Shown here piece after piece: positions 51,801 to 60,568 of a stretch of 64,000 bases of DNA (position 1 is its first letter; the number at the start of each line of letters is the position of its first letter). The notes under the pieces are model-generated. The model was not told the origin of the DNA, searched no databases, and saw only the letters and a list, made by a program, of their open reading frames with translations. The position numbers were made by a program, and so were the translations under genes. The DNA is from PALSA-1296 sp038210275 (GTDB lineage Bacteria > Bacteroidota > Ignavibacteria > Palsa-1295), in NCBI GenBank assembly GCA_038210275.1, contig JBBQWV010000004.1, positions 124,001 to 188,000 of the forward strand. Direction: 5' to 3'.

Positions 51801-53649
51801 TCATGTTGATACTGCCGATTTCTCAAATAAGAGCATACGTGAAGGGCGCGAAAATTTTCTTGCCAGCGGAAATAATTCTTTCAGTCTCTATATTGACAGT
51901 ATCCCATTTCTGTTCTCACTAAAAAAATATCCCGGTTATAGCGCCGATAGCGCCGCTGTAAGCAAACGCCAGATCAGCATCCGTGCTTCTGCAAAGGACT
52001 ACCCTATTGATATGTTCAGTCCGTTCGTTCCTGTGGTTGCGGATTTGCACGGACTTTCCGAGATCGCATTGACCATCAATGGTACAAGAGATAACATTCT
52101 TTATAAAGGAACGGTCGATATTCGAAAAGGAACATTCCTATTACCGACGACGAATATCCTCTATGATTTCAGTGGCAAATTACTTCTCTCGAACGATGAG
52201 ATGAAATTTGTCGATATGAATCTTGCAAATTTACCGAGCGACGATGCCGATGGCAGAGCAACACTTAACGGTTCATTCTATTTCAAAGGCTTCGTTGTAG
52301 ATAGTTTCAGACTTGCACTTGCAACAAATCGTTTGACAGTACTCAGCGAAGCATCCAAGGAAACACTAAAAATAATTTACGGACCTCTTGCGATACGCGC
52401 AGAAGGAGATCCAATTCTATTTGCGGGTACATTTGATAAACCAAAACTTTCGGGTCATATAGGCATTGTGCAGGGATTTTTGACACTCCCGCAATCCGAT
52501 GCTTCATCTGCAAATCTGCTCAATGACGGAATCACCTATCGAATAAAAAAGGAAGATGAACCTTTGGATACGATGCAGCACAAAGCAACTACTGATTCTT
52601 TAGTACAGAAAATGAAAGAGCTGATTGGAGAAAAAAATACCACTGAATATAATGATACAGTATTCGAAAAAGCGGTACAAGAAGTGGCACCGGATTCGTC
52701 AAAACATTCCGCCTTTACACAGTTCACACCTGAACAACTTAGTTTTCAGGATAAGATGCTCTATGATCTGCACATCTTCATTCCGGGCAACCTGTGGTTT
52801 ACTATCAATTTGAGTAAATTGTATGGACTGTTTCCGATGAAACTCGTCGCCGAGATAAAAACGAATGACAATTTAAGCTACACCAGAAAAGTGGCAGGTG
52901 ATAATCCCAAAGTAAGCGGTGTGATTGCCGTGACGGATAAATCAAGCTTTTCTTTCATAAAAGATTTCAGTCCTGTTACAGGGACTATCACATTCATTGA
53001 TGGGCTTAGTGATCCGATTCTCAATATTGATGCAGAATATACCGGACTGCATAAAACTTCATCCGGTGGAGACGAAACGATCAAGATAAAATTAGGTGTC
53101 ACCGGTACGCCTTCGGATAACCGGATAACAATGGAATTGTATCGCAAAAATAGTCAAGGAGATTTCCTCAAAGATAGTCGCGCCGATGATCCTGTCAGAT
53201 CAGACGTTCTCACCTATTTGGCTACAGGAAATTTTGCAAGCGATGTCCCAAGCACAAATAGTGGCTCATTAGCGAATGCTCCGTTATCTGTCGCATCGCA
53301 ACTCGCCAGCGGCGCAGTGAACAGTGCGCTAAGCTCCACATTTTTAAAAGATTATTTCCGCTCGTTCGGCGTCGAATATGTCGGAGCGCAAACAGCGACG
53401 AAATTAAAACTCTCGGGCGGATACAAAGATTTTGTCGTCAGTTATGGTGGAACGTATAATTCAGGAATTCTCTCGAATAATAATATTACTGTAGAATTAC
53501 CATTCTCAGCGCTTTTTACTTTCTCAGGAGCACGGAATTTTCTTTTCCTCGGAGAAAGTCATCTTGGCTCTTCCGCCGATCCTACATCTCAAACAATAAC
53601 TCAGCCGCCTCTATTCCTATTCAGAATTCTACATCGCTTTGGTCCTTAA
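48838..53649 (+). CDS. tamB: TamB/AsmA-like envelope assembly protein (DUF490)
   Basis: A 1603-residue protein with one N-terminal membrane helix (RALLTILFVLIILIFFVGAF) and a long beta-solenoid body. The N-terminus has the AsmA/TamB opening IVRSQIENLVEKNTHGKISLGEISGNFI and the C-terminal ~400 residues the DUF490 domain (KVSGVIAVTDKSSFSFIKDF, DPILNIDAEYTG, SDVLTYLATGNFASD). Such proteins form hydrophobic grooves between the inner and outer membrane and carry phospholipids or assist outer-membrane protein assembly. Start TTG 48838; ATG 48889 (MQKTRRALL) with GGAG 4 bases before it is an equally good choice. An Omp85-like gene lies 1.5 kb downstream on the other strand. Confidence 0.85.
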   Translation: MTEEVQQITPPKQKRSFMQKTRRALLTILFVLIILIFFVGAFTQTSWFRNIVRSQIENLVEKNTHGKISLGEISGNFITGFTIRNVHLKLIGSDSTDIISADELYTRYSLWQLLTGKDIAVTSVTIRKPKIYLTKTLGDSLWNYEHLLASSSPTQTPSSPFNLTIDLQNLRIEDGSLSMIDHNSSSKTNVLISKERPIDWSNISLQNLNLDMRAHIQGEKIQQVRIENLSFNELNTPFMLHHLELNADRNDIHTEISNLYLVTDESSIRLSARFDSLYVLHGKDLESLQHSQVKLLLSAQTLSAKELRQFIPELGFMNGNLSLDLDASGEFGKLNIRKGKIGFRNEGNISFSGKVNNLHAPKNLYLDVSLKGNNLSDRTLRGYVPGLGISDLKRYGVLNIEKLTFVGPPNNFKSDFDLHTSNGNVKGSTAFDLRSSQMIYDVKLITQNVNLAQIVGDPSLKGDLNISLSVKGKGTNPKTMSAVYTIDGTGTTGFRNYQISKLHLGGGISNGKLFAESTDLILTSGATLHSDYASFDLLGKTITYDFDVATSDLPVTEFVPIFPPASRVSVEANVKGEGLSPNNIVGSFTAEISGLEQNKKPLPNIVINATLDREQGPERRRIDIVTSSIADLTFRGKYNIETLGKIISDRIQNVSNAIAKRGKDSVRISTILSSCTDSVDLTYTVNIKDLRPVAPFIPNIILLGSGKLNGSVIGCENGQLAFHTDGDIHNFLMRQRFPLTDSSGLPRLRLKDTKFSFSAENIGVDEYALLHSMKVEFKLQSDSILKFSGIQIEKPDADISLSGGELQYKVNAILAQSLGIAVKGTGNMNSPDLRFQADSLSLAFGKSFVWKNDRPSHLTIAEDGSIDLDTLSLMIPKPGYDPENKFAQRIKLGFRIKQDSVIYAYLETPQLDLGDVPKFFSEWTSAPELNKMSGRVSKMKASMFGSLSHPNISADLSLRNFSYNDVTIDSGRVHLIYKEQTLSGNAVLHVDTADFSNKSIREGRENFLASGNNSFSLYIDSIPFLFSLKKYPGYSADSAAVSKRQISIRASAKDYPIDMFSPFVPVVADLHGLSEIALTINGTRDNILYKGTVDIRKGTFLLPTTNILYDFSGKLLLSNDEMKFVDMNLANLPSDDADGRATLNGSFYFKGFVVDSFRLALATNRLTVLSEASKETLKIIYGPLAIRAEGDPILFAGTFDKPKLSGHIGIVQGFLTLPQSDASSANLLNDGITYRIKKEDEPLDTMQHKATTDSLVQKMKELIGEKNTTEYNDTVFEKAVQEVAPDSSKHSAFTQFTPEQLSFQDKMLYDLHIFIPGNLWFTINLSKLYGLFPMKLVAEIKTNDNLSYTRKVAGDNPKVSGVIAVTDKSSFSFIKDFSPVTGTITFIDGLSDPILNIDAEYTGLHKTSSGGDETIKIKLGVTGTPSDNRITMELYRKNSQGDFLKDSRADDPVRSDVLTYLATGNFASDVPSTNSGSLANAPLSVASQLASGAVNSALSSTFLKDYFRSFGVEYVGAQTATKLKLSGGYKDFVVSYGGTYNSGILSNNNITVELPFSALFTFSGARNFLFLGESHLGSSADPTSQTITQPPLFLFRILHRFGP

Positions 53650-53759
53650 CCAATAAATAGTATCGAGAAAAAGCCGAAAATGGTAGCCATTATCCCAATA
53701 ATGACTAAAATATCCTTCGGATTCTGATTTGATCTAATGGCTTCCTGTGTATGTGTCAT
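53646..53759 (-). CDS. Small single-span membrane protein (37 aa)
   Basis: ATG 53759 to TAA 53646-53648 encodes MTHTQEAIRSNQNPKDILV followed by IIGIMATIFGFFSILFIG: a hydrophilic start and one strong membrane helix ending in F-I-G. Its stop overlaps the tamB stop on the other strand, the two being convergent. The composition is typical of real small membrane proteins, but there is no homology evidence, so it is a prediction. Confidence 0.5.
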   Translation of the reverse strand: MTHTQEAIRSNQNPKDILVIIGIMATIFGFFSILFIG

Positions 53760-53899
53760 AGTGTTTTTTCTGATTAAATTGGAGAACAAGTCCGTGTTTC
53801 TCTCTTTAAAAACACCACATCCTTCCCGGAGTTACACCCCACATCTGAAAAAAAATGACTTTTTTGGAACTCAGGAAGCCCGAAATGGCTTTTTACGTC

Positions 53900-53972
53900 G
53901 CTTCCTTAGCTCAGTTGGTAGAGCAAATGACTCTTAATCATTGGGTCGGGGGTTCGAGTCCCCCAGGGAGCA
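53900..53972 (+). tRNA. tRNA-Lys (CTT)
   Basis: 73 bases. Acceptor GCTTCCT pairs with AGGGAGC, D-arm AGCTCAGTTGGTAGAGC, anticodon stem-loop AATGA-CTCTTAA-TCATT (anticodon CTT), T-arm GGGGGTTCGAGTCCCCC. No CCA is encoded, as usual for this group. Confidence 0.95.
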
Positions 53973-54001
53973 CACTTTTATGAATGCAGCCGGATGTGGG
54001 T

Positions 54002-55039
54002 TCATCCGGTTTTGGCTACGCTGAATAACTCCACCTCATGCTCTTTTCCTTTTAAGAGAAAGGATCCGACTCGTAAAGCCCGATAAGGGGTATTTTCCTG
54101 AGGAAGTACTTCAAGCAGTTCTCTGGAGATAAGGATTTTCGCACCGAGCGAGCTGCACGTCTCTTTAATTCGCGAAGCAGTATTGACGACGTCTCCCTGA
54201 AAGACGATCTCTTTTTTTATATCACCGATCTGCCCTGTTACAACTGTCCCAAAGTGAAACCCTGCTTTGAATCCCGGTACAAAACCATATTTCGTTACGT
54301 ATTTCGGAGCAAGTCTTGTCATCGTTTCGCTGATGAGGAAAAAACAATCGATGCAGGACATCGTCGCTTTTCCATTTCCCTCTTTCCATGTGACGACTAC
54401 TTCATCTCCGACGTATTGATAGATCTCGCCGTTGCTATCTAAGATCGGTTTAGTAATATCATACACGTAATCATCAAGCAATTCGTGGTAGCGGATATTC
54501 CCAAGTCGTTCGGCGATCGTTGTCGAAGCATCAAGATCCAAAAACATAAAGATGCGTTCTTCTTCTATAGGCGTTGCGTATCTGCCGATGATCATGTTAA
54601 TCAAAACATTTTGTCCCAACATACGGCTCATCTGGCGGATCATGTTCACGAAGAATGATAACGTCAGTGCATAAAGGACAATGGCGAAAAATCCCCCGCG
54701 AAAAAGAAAAGTGCGAAGACTCGGCAAACGAAATACTTCTGCAAGAGAACTTCCGTAAGCCAAAATATTATAAAGAACAACTGCAAGAATTACGTAGAAA
54801 ACAATAACCAAAAGATGCACCGACGTCCTTGCCAATAGCGCGATGGAAAACTTCGTCCGTCTCAATCGTTCGTGAAGAACAGCATTTTCAATATAGGAAA
54901 TCGTGAAACTTATGAGTATTCCAACAACGGCGCCGCCCAACATCATCTGCAAATCATAGCCGTAGAAAAAAAGCGGGAACGCTGCTCCGCCTATTATTCC
55001 TACCAGTGCTCTGAACACAAATGAACGGTACGAGATCAT
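54002..55039 (-). CDS. Membrane-anchored class III adenylate/guanylate cyclase
   Basis: A 345-residue protein with about four membrane helices (~10-135) and a C-terminal cyclase domain (~165-340). Catalytic features: IFMFLDLDASTTIAERLG (first metal Asp), YQYVGDEVVVTW (second Asp within GDE), FHFGTVVTGQIGDIKKEIVF, and QGDVVNTASRIKE. The domain should make cAMP or cGMP; specificity is not visible. It stands 29 bp beyond the tRNA on the other strand and 16 bp after the Omp85-like gene, with which it may be cotranscribed. Confidence 0.9.
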   Translation of the reverse strand: MISYRSFVFRALVGIIGGAAFPLFFYGYDLQMMLGGAVVGILISFTISYIENAVLHERLRRTKFSIALLARTSVHLLVIVFYVILAVVLYNILAYGSSLAEVFRLPSLRTFLFRGGFFAIVLYALTLSFFVNMIRQMSRMLGQNVLINMIIGRYATPIEEERIFMFLDLDASTTIAERLGNIRYHELLDDYVYDITKPILDSNGEIYQYVGDEVVVTWKEGNGKATMSCIDCFFLISETMTRLAPKYVTKYGFVPGFKAGFHFGTVVTGQIGDIKKEIVFQGDVVNTASRIKETCSSLGAKILISRELLEVLPQENTPYRALRVGSFLLKGKEHEVELFSVAKTG

Positions 55040-55055
55040 GAAAGAAAAATTAGGA

Positions 55056-56813
55056 TCAGAAAGTAAATCCGCTAGAAAGATAAAAAAGTGTTGACTCCGG
55101 TGAGTGCGCGACCGTGAGACTTACTGTATGCTGCTTCGAAACAGGCGAGAGCCAAAAACCGCAGCCGAAAGATGAATGCCAGACATTCGAGAAATCATTA
55201 TCAACATAGACTCTTCCAACATCGCTGAATGCAAGTAAGCCGAATGTTTCCGGAACGAGAATATTCAATGAGGCAAGATTAACTCGCAATTCAATAGAAC
55301 CAAGCAATGACTCTTCTCCGGCAAACCGGTCTTGGTAATAGCCTCGCAAGTCATTTGCTCCGCCAAGTAAACACGCCTCATAGAACGGATGCTCTCCAAA
55401 AACTTTATCTACCTTCATCCGAAGGGCGAAAGTAAACGGTGTCAGAATATCTGCGCTGAGATATGCGCGAATATCCGCTTGAAGTTTCGTATATGCAAAA
55501 GTATTATTGATTATTTCCGGAGTCCAGAAACTTCCGAATGAAGCGAATATTCCATTGCTTGCCGCTTGTTGATCGTCGCGTGAATCAAAGATCACGCCGG
55601 CAGAAAATCTTGCCGTGGTCATTGGTCCTACTCCATATAAGTAGCGCTTTTGGATGACGGAGGAATCTTTGATCGGGTCGGCATCAGTCTTAATATATCG
55701 CAAAGCTGCCGAACCCCAGATTGATGTATTCTCCAGCACAGTATATTTATAAGAATGCGTCAGCACAAATTGCTGCTGATTCAATTTATAATTTGATGCA
55801 GAATATCTTATCTTATCGAGTGAAGTTGTATTTCCGTATCCAAAAAAATTCAGAATGTCAAGTGACGATGCGCGGAGCGAGATAGAAACTTCCCCACCAA
55901 GTTTATGAGGAAAGAACTCATCTAACTGCAAAACATATTTCTTCGGTCCCGTCGCATACGCGGCATGAAGATTAATTATTTTATCGAACGGATCTTCGCG
56001 GAAATCATAATCAGCAAGTGAAATCCCTGCGCCGATAAATGCTCCGAGATCATTCGATGCGCCAAGCCAGGGATAATAGAATAGTTTACTTCCCCAATCA
56101 CGAAGCGAATCGCTTTCTTTATATGCATCAGAATTCAAAACAGTACTGGGAGAATAAATAAAATTCGTCTCGCTTGGCTCGCCATAAAAATACGTCATCT
56201 TCGCTTCGCTCGGGATAACGAGCAGAGTATGTCCGCTGACATGAGAGCTATCAACAAGTTCATCAGTCCCTTCTCCGCCAATGACTCTAACAAGAATACT
56301 TGAATTCACCGAGCCGCGAACGATGGCATAGTCATCGCCGCCACGAAGATGGATCCTGACTTCCTTCGTATGATCTTTATCAAAGCGGTGAAGAAAGAAA
56401 GGCGAGTTCGTTTGTGAACCGGTTGTCTTATCGCGATGATAAATTCCTATTTCAACGGTGTCATCATTGATTCGATTAATATCTGCATATTCCGGTTGAT
56501 CGGTCAATCGAATATCAACCACTCTTGCAATGCCTCCGGAATCTGAAATATCAAGATCAGTCTGCTCGCCAAATAGATCAATAAAAATCATGCCGCCTTC
56601 GAAGGATGTCCTGCCTGATTTTTGGTGTTGATCTCCTGAAGGAAGTGTCCGTGGCAATGGATTTTTCTGAGGCTCATCAAAGAGGATATGATGTAGTTTT
56701 GAATCCCGAAAATCTTCTTTTACGGCAGAGGAATCGCTCTCCTGCGCAAAAAGCGGCGCGGAGATCAAAAGCATTAATAAAACGATAAAGAGAGAAAAAA
56801 AACTCTTTCGCAA
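55056..56813 (-). CDS. Omp85/BamA-like outer-membrane barrel protein
   Basis: A 585-residue exported protein with signal peptide MRKSFFSLFIVLLMLLISAPLFAQ. Residues ~30-230 are beta-rich and not a clear POTRA set; one ASG-type repeat-like stretch (IHLRGGDDYAIVRGSVNSSILVRVIGGEGTDELVDSS) is seen. The C-terminal ~350 residues are an Omp85 (bacterial surface antigen) barrel: FFPHKLGGEVSISLRASSLD, GVIFDSRDDQQAASNGIFAS, LLGGANDLRGYYQDRFAGEES with the R-G-Y/F in loop 6, and SPESTLFYLSSGFTF at the end with terminal Phe. The lack of typical POTRA domains suggests a patatin-type or other two-partner relative rather than BamA itself. Confidence 0.75.
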   Translation of the reverse strand: MRKSFFSLFIVLLMLLISAPLFAQESDSSAVKEDFRDSKLHHILFDEPQKNPLPRTLPSGDQHQKSGRTSFEGGMIFIDLFGEQTDLDISDSGGIARVVDIRLTDQPEYADINRINDDTVEIGIYHRDKTTGSQTNSPFFLHRFDKDHTKEVRIHLRGGDDYAIVRGSVNSSILVRVIGGEGTDELVDSSHVSGHTLLVIPSEAKMTYFYGEPSETNFIYSPSTVLNSDAYKESDSLRDWGSKLFYYPWLGASNDLGAFIGAGISLADYDFREDPFDKIINLHAAYATGPKKYVLQLDEFFPHKLGGEVSISLRASSLDILNFFGYGNTTSLDKIRYSASNYKLNQQQFVLTHSYKYTVLENTSIWGSAALRYIKTDADPIKDSSVIQKRYLYGVGPMTTARFSAGVIFDSRDDQQAASNGIFASFGSFWTPEIINNTFAYTKLQADIRAYLSADILTPFTFALRMKVDKVFGEHPFYEACLLGGANDLRGYYQDRFAGEESLLGSIELRVNLASLNILVPETFGLLAFSDVGRVYVDNDFSNVWHSSFGCGFWLSPVSKQHTVSLTVAHSPESTLFYLSSGFTF

Positions 56814-56875
56814 AACAAATCAAAATATGAAGTTATGAGAACAAAAATACTAAAGAAAAGAGCTACCACGATATT

Positions 56876-56903
56876 TTCTCAAGTGGGACGGACTCTCAGT
56901 CTG
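56876..56903. repeat. GGACGGACT palindromic element, half copy F (intergenic)
   Basis: TTCTCAAGTGGGACGGACT followed by CTCAGTCTGC matches the left half of the element; the right half is missing or decayed. It is between the 3' end of a T9SS gene and the start of the Omp85-like gene. Confidence 0.65.
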
Positions 56904-56917
56904 CATGTCTCAGTTTA

Positions 56918-57742
56918 TCAATACACCTCAAAATGTCCGCTCATATTCCCGAGCCGCGCAAAATAATATCCACTCCGAAACTTCGATGACGGAATGCTAT
57001 ATTTCGTCGTGCCCGGAGAAATCTCCTCCCTCGCCGCTTCCCTTCCCAGGATGTCGTAGATGAAAAGAGTTTGCGGATTAAAGAGAGACGGGAATGACAG
57101 GTAAATACTTTGAGATAGAATGTCGTTAGAAATCTTAATACCCAATGGATTAATTGGTTTTTCGCTTACAGATTTAGTATCGTCAGAAACAACAAATATT
57201 AAATAACCATTATATGTTGAAGATAATGGAAATGCGTTCTGGTGGAACCCATAATGACCGCGGGTAACAGTATTACAACCCCTAGAGTCTTCATACCGAT
57301 AATAAAAATGTGAAAAGTCACAAGACATGTTTGTCCACGAACCAATTATTGTATCGCCAACAATATAAAATGGCAGTGAGTCATATTGATAAGAAAAAGA
57401 TTCTCCGTTACCCGAACTTGAACTATAAGATGCCGAAATATTATACATGACTTTATGAATACTATCTAATTCAAAAGAGATTGACGATGTATTGCCATCA
57501 TAAAAAGTAAATGAAATTGAATCTTTCGATCGTTTGTAATTTTTTAACGACCCGCTGTTAGTAACTTCAATCCTCTCATCTTTATTCCAATTCACATCCT
57601 GTGTTTCATTAGGACAATCGGAATATACTTGATGCGAAACGGCACAATTCGAACCAATGGAAATTTGAATTGGAGTCCACTTACCTTGAGCAAAAATGTT
57701 GTTTGCCAGAATCAAAAATGTTATTATTAGTACTTTCCTCAT
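56918..57742 (-). CDS. T9SS-sorted secreted protein of unknown function
   Basis: A 274-residue protein with signal peptide MRKVLIITFLILANNIFAQ. The body (~25-190) is Ser-, Tyr- and Asp-rich and probably one beta-sandwich; I do not recognise a family. Cysteines at several places (GSNCAVSHQVYSDCPNE, SCDFSHF, SRGCNTV) suggest disulfides. The last ~75 residues form a T9SS sorting domain (LYLSFPSLFNPQTLFIYDILGREAAREEIS ... PSSKFRSGYYFARL), with P-S-L-F-N-P as a variant of the usual PNPA start. Confidence 0.75.
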   Translation of the reverse strand: MRKVLIITFLILANNIFAQGKWTPIQISIGSNCAVSHQVYSDCPNETQDVNWNKDERIEVTNSGSLKNYKRSKDSISFTFYDGNTSSISFELDSIHKVMYNISASYSSSSGNGESFSYQYDSLPFYIVGDTIIGSWTNMSCDFSHFYYRYEDSRGCNTVTRGHYGFHQNAFPLSSTYNGYLIFVVSDDTKSVSEKPINPLGIKISNDILSQSIYLSFPSLFNPQTLFIYDILGREAAREEISPGTTKYSIPSSKFRSGYYFARLGNMSGHFEVY

Positions 57743-57806
57743 CCTACAAAAATACGCAATTCCTCTGCGTTTTCCAAATAATTGATGGGGCAGAAATTTG
57801 TGACCT

Positions 57807-57892
57807 GTCGTAGGGGCACGCCTCGCGTACCCTTTTCGATCTGACTAAAACCCCAACATGGGCACGCGATCGCCGCGGCGACTGCCCCTACT
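57807..57892. repeat. GTAGGGGC palindrome that supplies the stop codon of the M1 peptidase gene
   Basis: CGTAGGGGCACG on the left and TGCCCCTAC on the right form the arms of an ~80-bp element with internal complementary words (GGGCACGC / GCGTACCC-like). The CTA inside the right arm (57888-57890) is the TAG stop of the minus-strand peptidase gene. Confidence 0.65.
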
Positions 57893-60326
57893 TTATAATT
57901 TTATCGACAATCTCCTTCTGCCATGGCTCCCAGGTTTTGGATTTGTAATAGGTCATCAGCATATCACGATATTTTGGGTTGGCGTAATATTTTGTAAGCG
58001 TTCCATTGGCTGAGCCCGCGAGGCGGTTATTGGTAGAGAGCAGTGCATCGATCAGATTTGCAGCGAGTTCGTCATCCATATAATAGAGACGGTTCAGCGC
58101 ATCCATCGCCGCTGTTCTGGTGCCAAATTCATACGAGATACTGGTGTAATCCACAAGCTCTTTCAATGCGGCAAACTCACTATTGGTAACTGCTCTGATC
58201 TCAAGATTTTTGATCCGTACCTTTTTCGATAAGCCGATCTCATCTTTTGTTACATCAAGATATTTTGCCCGGTTCTGCGGAAAACTTTCACAAAGTTTGT
58301 CAAGAGAAGTCGTGATGATATTATACGACGAATCTTTGAGCATCATTGCAAAATCAGGTTCAAGATCTTGAGGAATAAAACGATAGGCATTCACGGCGGC
58401 ACTGCGAACTTCGACTGCTGCATCTTTGAATGCTTTGCGAATAATATTGCGAGATTCCGGAGAATTATCGTTTGCAAGCTGATTAATGATCTCCCCTTTG
58501 ATAGCCTGATAGGTTGCCTTATTATACGCTTGGATAAGCACATCACGCTTTTGAGAGATCGGTACGGAGTCTGTCCGCAATGCAACAAGTGCGTCATAGC
58601 GGTCCAGCATCTTCGGTGCACCAAATATCTGTGCTTTTAATTCTTCAAAAGATTTTTTGAAGATCACTTTCTTCACTACTTCATCACCTGGATCGAAAAG
58701 CACGTAGGCGATCTGCTTACTTGAAGAATTTGGAACGCTGATAACTTGCGTTTGCTTCTCGATCCATTCACGTTTGGAATCCATCGTGCCGTCGGTGTAA
58801 TGCACTTCAAAGACGATAGGCATTTTAAAAAGCTTCGTCAGTTCATCGGTATGATGAGTCTGCGCAACTGACACCTGCGTTTCATTCGGCAATTTCTGAT
58901 AGCTCACCTCATACGTTGGAACGCCGCCGCGATAAAGCCACTGCTCAAAAAACCAATCGGGTGATAAGCCAAGTGTATCCTGAAATGCCTGATAGAGATC
59001 ATTCGTCTCGACATTCGAATACATGTGATGCGAAAGATAATAATGATACACATGACGCATCTCTTCTTCACCGAAACAATAGAGCATCATGCCGATCACT
59101 GCCGAGCCACTTGGATAAATGCGCGAGCCTCCTGCTTTTGTATGAGCGATAGGATAGCGATCAGCATCATTGGCAGCGACCATTGCATTGTGCTCTCCGC
59201 GACGGCTCCACTGATAGGCATCTTCGCCATAAACTTCACGGGTAAACATTTTCGGGAAAAATGTTGCATGGCTTTCATGAAGCCACATGTGTGGACCATT
59301 TCTGATAGTGATCAGATCGCCGAACCATTGATGTGTTAATTCATGAACATCTACTCCCCAATATCCACGATCAAGAGTGCCACGTGCATCATTCAAAAAG
59401 AAATCGCCATAGATCGTCGCCGTAGTATTCTCCATCGCTCCGTAAATAAAATCCTGCACAGGAATATTCGAATACGATTCCCATGGATAAGGAATGCCTG
59501 TCCACTTCGCAACGAAGTCAATACATTCTGTAGCGCTTTTATATGTCGGACCAACTGTTTCGGGATGTTCAGGATAATAATAAAGATGAACCGGGACTCC
59601 GGCTTTTGTCTTTCTGTCTTCGATCTTATACTTACCAATGCCGAGCATAACAAGATATGCTGAATGGCGATGTTGCATTTTGTAATGCCAAGTTTTTGTG
59701 CCGTCACTGTTTTCCTTCTCGGCAAGTTTCGTGCCGTTAGAAAGGACTTCATAGTCTTTATCAAATTTCACGATAGTCTCGGTGATCAGCTTATCATCCC
59801 AATCGTCGTAGCACGGAATCCAGTAACGATTATCCGTTCCTTCGCCCTGAGTCCAGATCTGTTTGCGGCTCATATTGCGCGAATCATTCCAGCCGATAAA
59901 ATAAATACCTTTGCGAGGTGTTGCTTCATAAGTAAAACTAATACTGTCATTCTCTCCCCATGTCATCGGCTTGCTTGGGAAAACTGTCACTCCCTCAGCG
60001 GTGGTCGTGAAGCGAAGCGACTGTCCGTTCAGCGATGCATCTTTGATCTTAATGCCGGGACCATCGAAGAAAACCGAATCAACGCTTGAGCGGAGTGGCG
60101 TGAAATAATGCGTCACTTTTCCATAGACAATTCCCTTCGGACAATCGAACGAGACTTCGATCTTCATGCGCTGCATATCGAGTGAATGCTCACGCGGAGC
60201 GCGTTCAGCAGGCTCGACAAGGTGGGTTTCCGTATAGAGAACTGGCGGCTGAGCTATTGCCGGATTCGCAAAAGAAAGAAACGTCGTAATGGCAAGAAAT
60301 GCCGGTAAATAAAGAGACTGACGCAT
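57888..60326 (-). CDS. M1-family zinc aminopeptidase
   Basis: An 812-residue exported metallopeptidase with signal peptide MRQSLYLPAFLAITTFLSFANPAIAQ. It has the M1 exopeptidase motif GAMEN in YGAMENTTATIYG and the zinc site VDVHELTHQWFGD (HExxH) with the third ligand Glu 18 residues later in HMWLHESHATFFP (usually NEGFA). The N-terminal saddle domain (~45-240; YGKVTHYFTP, QGEGTDNRYWIPCYDDW) and a C-terminal HEAT-like helical region (~560-812) are present. It should cleave N-terminal residues from peptides in the periplasm or outside the cell. No T9SS domain is seen. Confidence 0.93.
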   Translation of the reverse strand: MRQSLYLPAFLAITTFLSFANPAIAQPPVLYTETHLVEPAERAPREHSLDMQRMKIEVSFDCPKGIVYGKVTHYFTPLRSSVDSVFFDGPGIKIKDASLNGQSLRFTTTAEGVTVFPSKPMTWGENDSISFTYEATPRKGIYFIGWNDSRNMSRKQIWTQGEGTDNRYWIPCYDDWDDKLITETIVKFDKDYEVLSNGTKLAEKENSDGTKTWHYKMQHRHSAYLVMLGIGKYKIEDRKTKAGVPVHLYYYPEHPETVGPTYKSATECIDFVAKWTGIPYPWESYSNIPVQDFIYGAMENTTATIYGDFFLNDARGTLDRGYWGVDVHELTHQWFGDLITIRNGPHMWLHESHATFFPKMFTREVYGEDAYQWSRRGEHNAMVAANDADRYPIAHTKAGGSRIYPSGSAVIGMMLYCFGEEEMRHVYHYYLSHHMYSNVETNDLYQAFQDTLGLSPDWFFEQWLYRGGVPTYEVSYQKLPNETQVSVAQTHHTDELTKLFKMPIVFEVHYTDGTMDSKREWIEKQTQVISVPNSSSKQIAYVLFDPGDEVVKKVIFKKSFEELKAQIFGAPKMLDRYDALVALRTDSVPISQKRDVLIQAYNKATYQAIKGEIINQLANDNSPESRNIIRKAFKDAAVEVRSAAVNAYRFIPQDLEPDFAMMLKDSSYNIITTSLDKLCESFPQNRAKYLDVTKDEIGLSKKVRIKNLEIRAVTNSEFAALKELVDYTSISYEFGTRTAAMDALNRLYYMDDELAANLIDALLSTNNRLAGSANGTLTKYYANPKYRDMLMTYYKSKTWEPWQKEIVDKIIK

Positions 60327-60518
60327 AACAAAAGTGAATGATGTTGTTAAAATGAGTTACAAAGATAAGCATTCCTTGAGAATAACTCGGCTCTTTAGGC
60401 TTAAATGAAGAAATTTCCGTAGCCGCAAAATCCGTTGAGAATCAATTTTTGCCCTTCTTTTAATGAACTTGCTTCCCAAAAGAAGTGTAATACTTTTTCA
60501 GTTCGGAAGTTGTTAGTA

Positions 60519-60542
60519 TCAGACGGACTCGTATTCCGTCCC
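60519..60542. repeat. GGACGGACT-like hairpin, partial copy G (intergenic)
   Basis: GACGGACTCGTATTCCGTC is a hairpin with 6-bp arms that keeps the CGGACT and CCGTCC words of the element; it lies 27 bp before the PorQ-like start, between two divergent genes. Confidence 0.45.
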
Positions 60543-60568
60543 AAAATTGAAATTCAGATCATAAATTC

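Noticed and set aside
48838..53649. tamB-like gene as the direct partner of the Omp85-like gene (tamA-tamB operon)
   Set aside because: The two genes are on opposite strands and 1.4 kb apart with a tRNA and a cyclase gene between, and the Omp85-like protein lacks clear POTRA domains.
53737..53937. A 66-codon plus-strand frame before the cyclase gene
   Set aside because: It runs into the tRNA-Lys gene and has no family-like composition.
53900..55039. tRNA-Lys as integration site of a genomic island
   Set aside because: No repeat of the tRNA 3' end, integrase or unusual base use was found around it.
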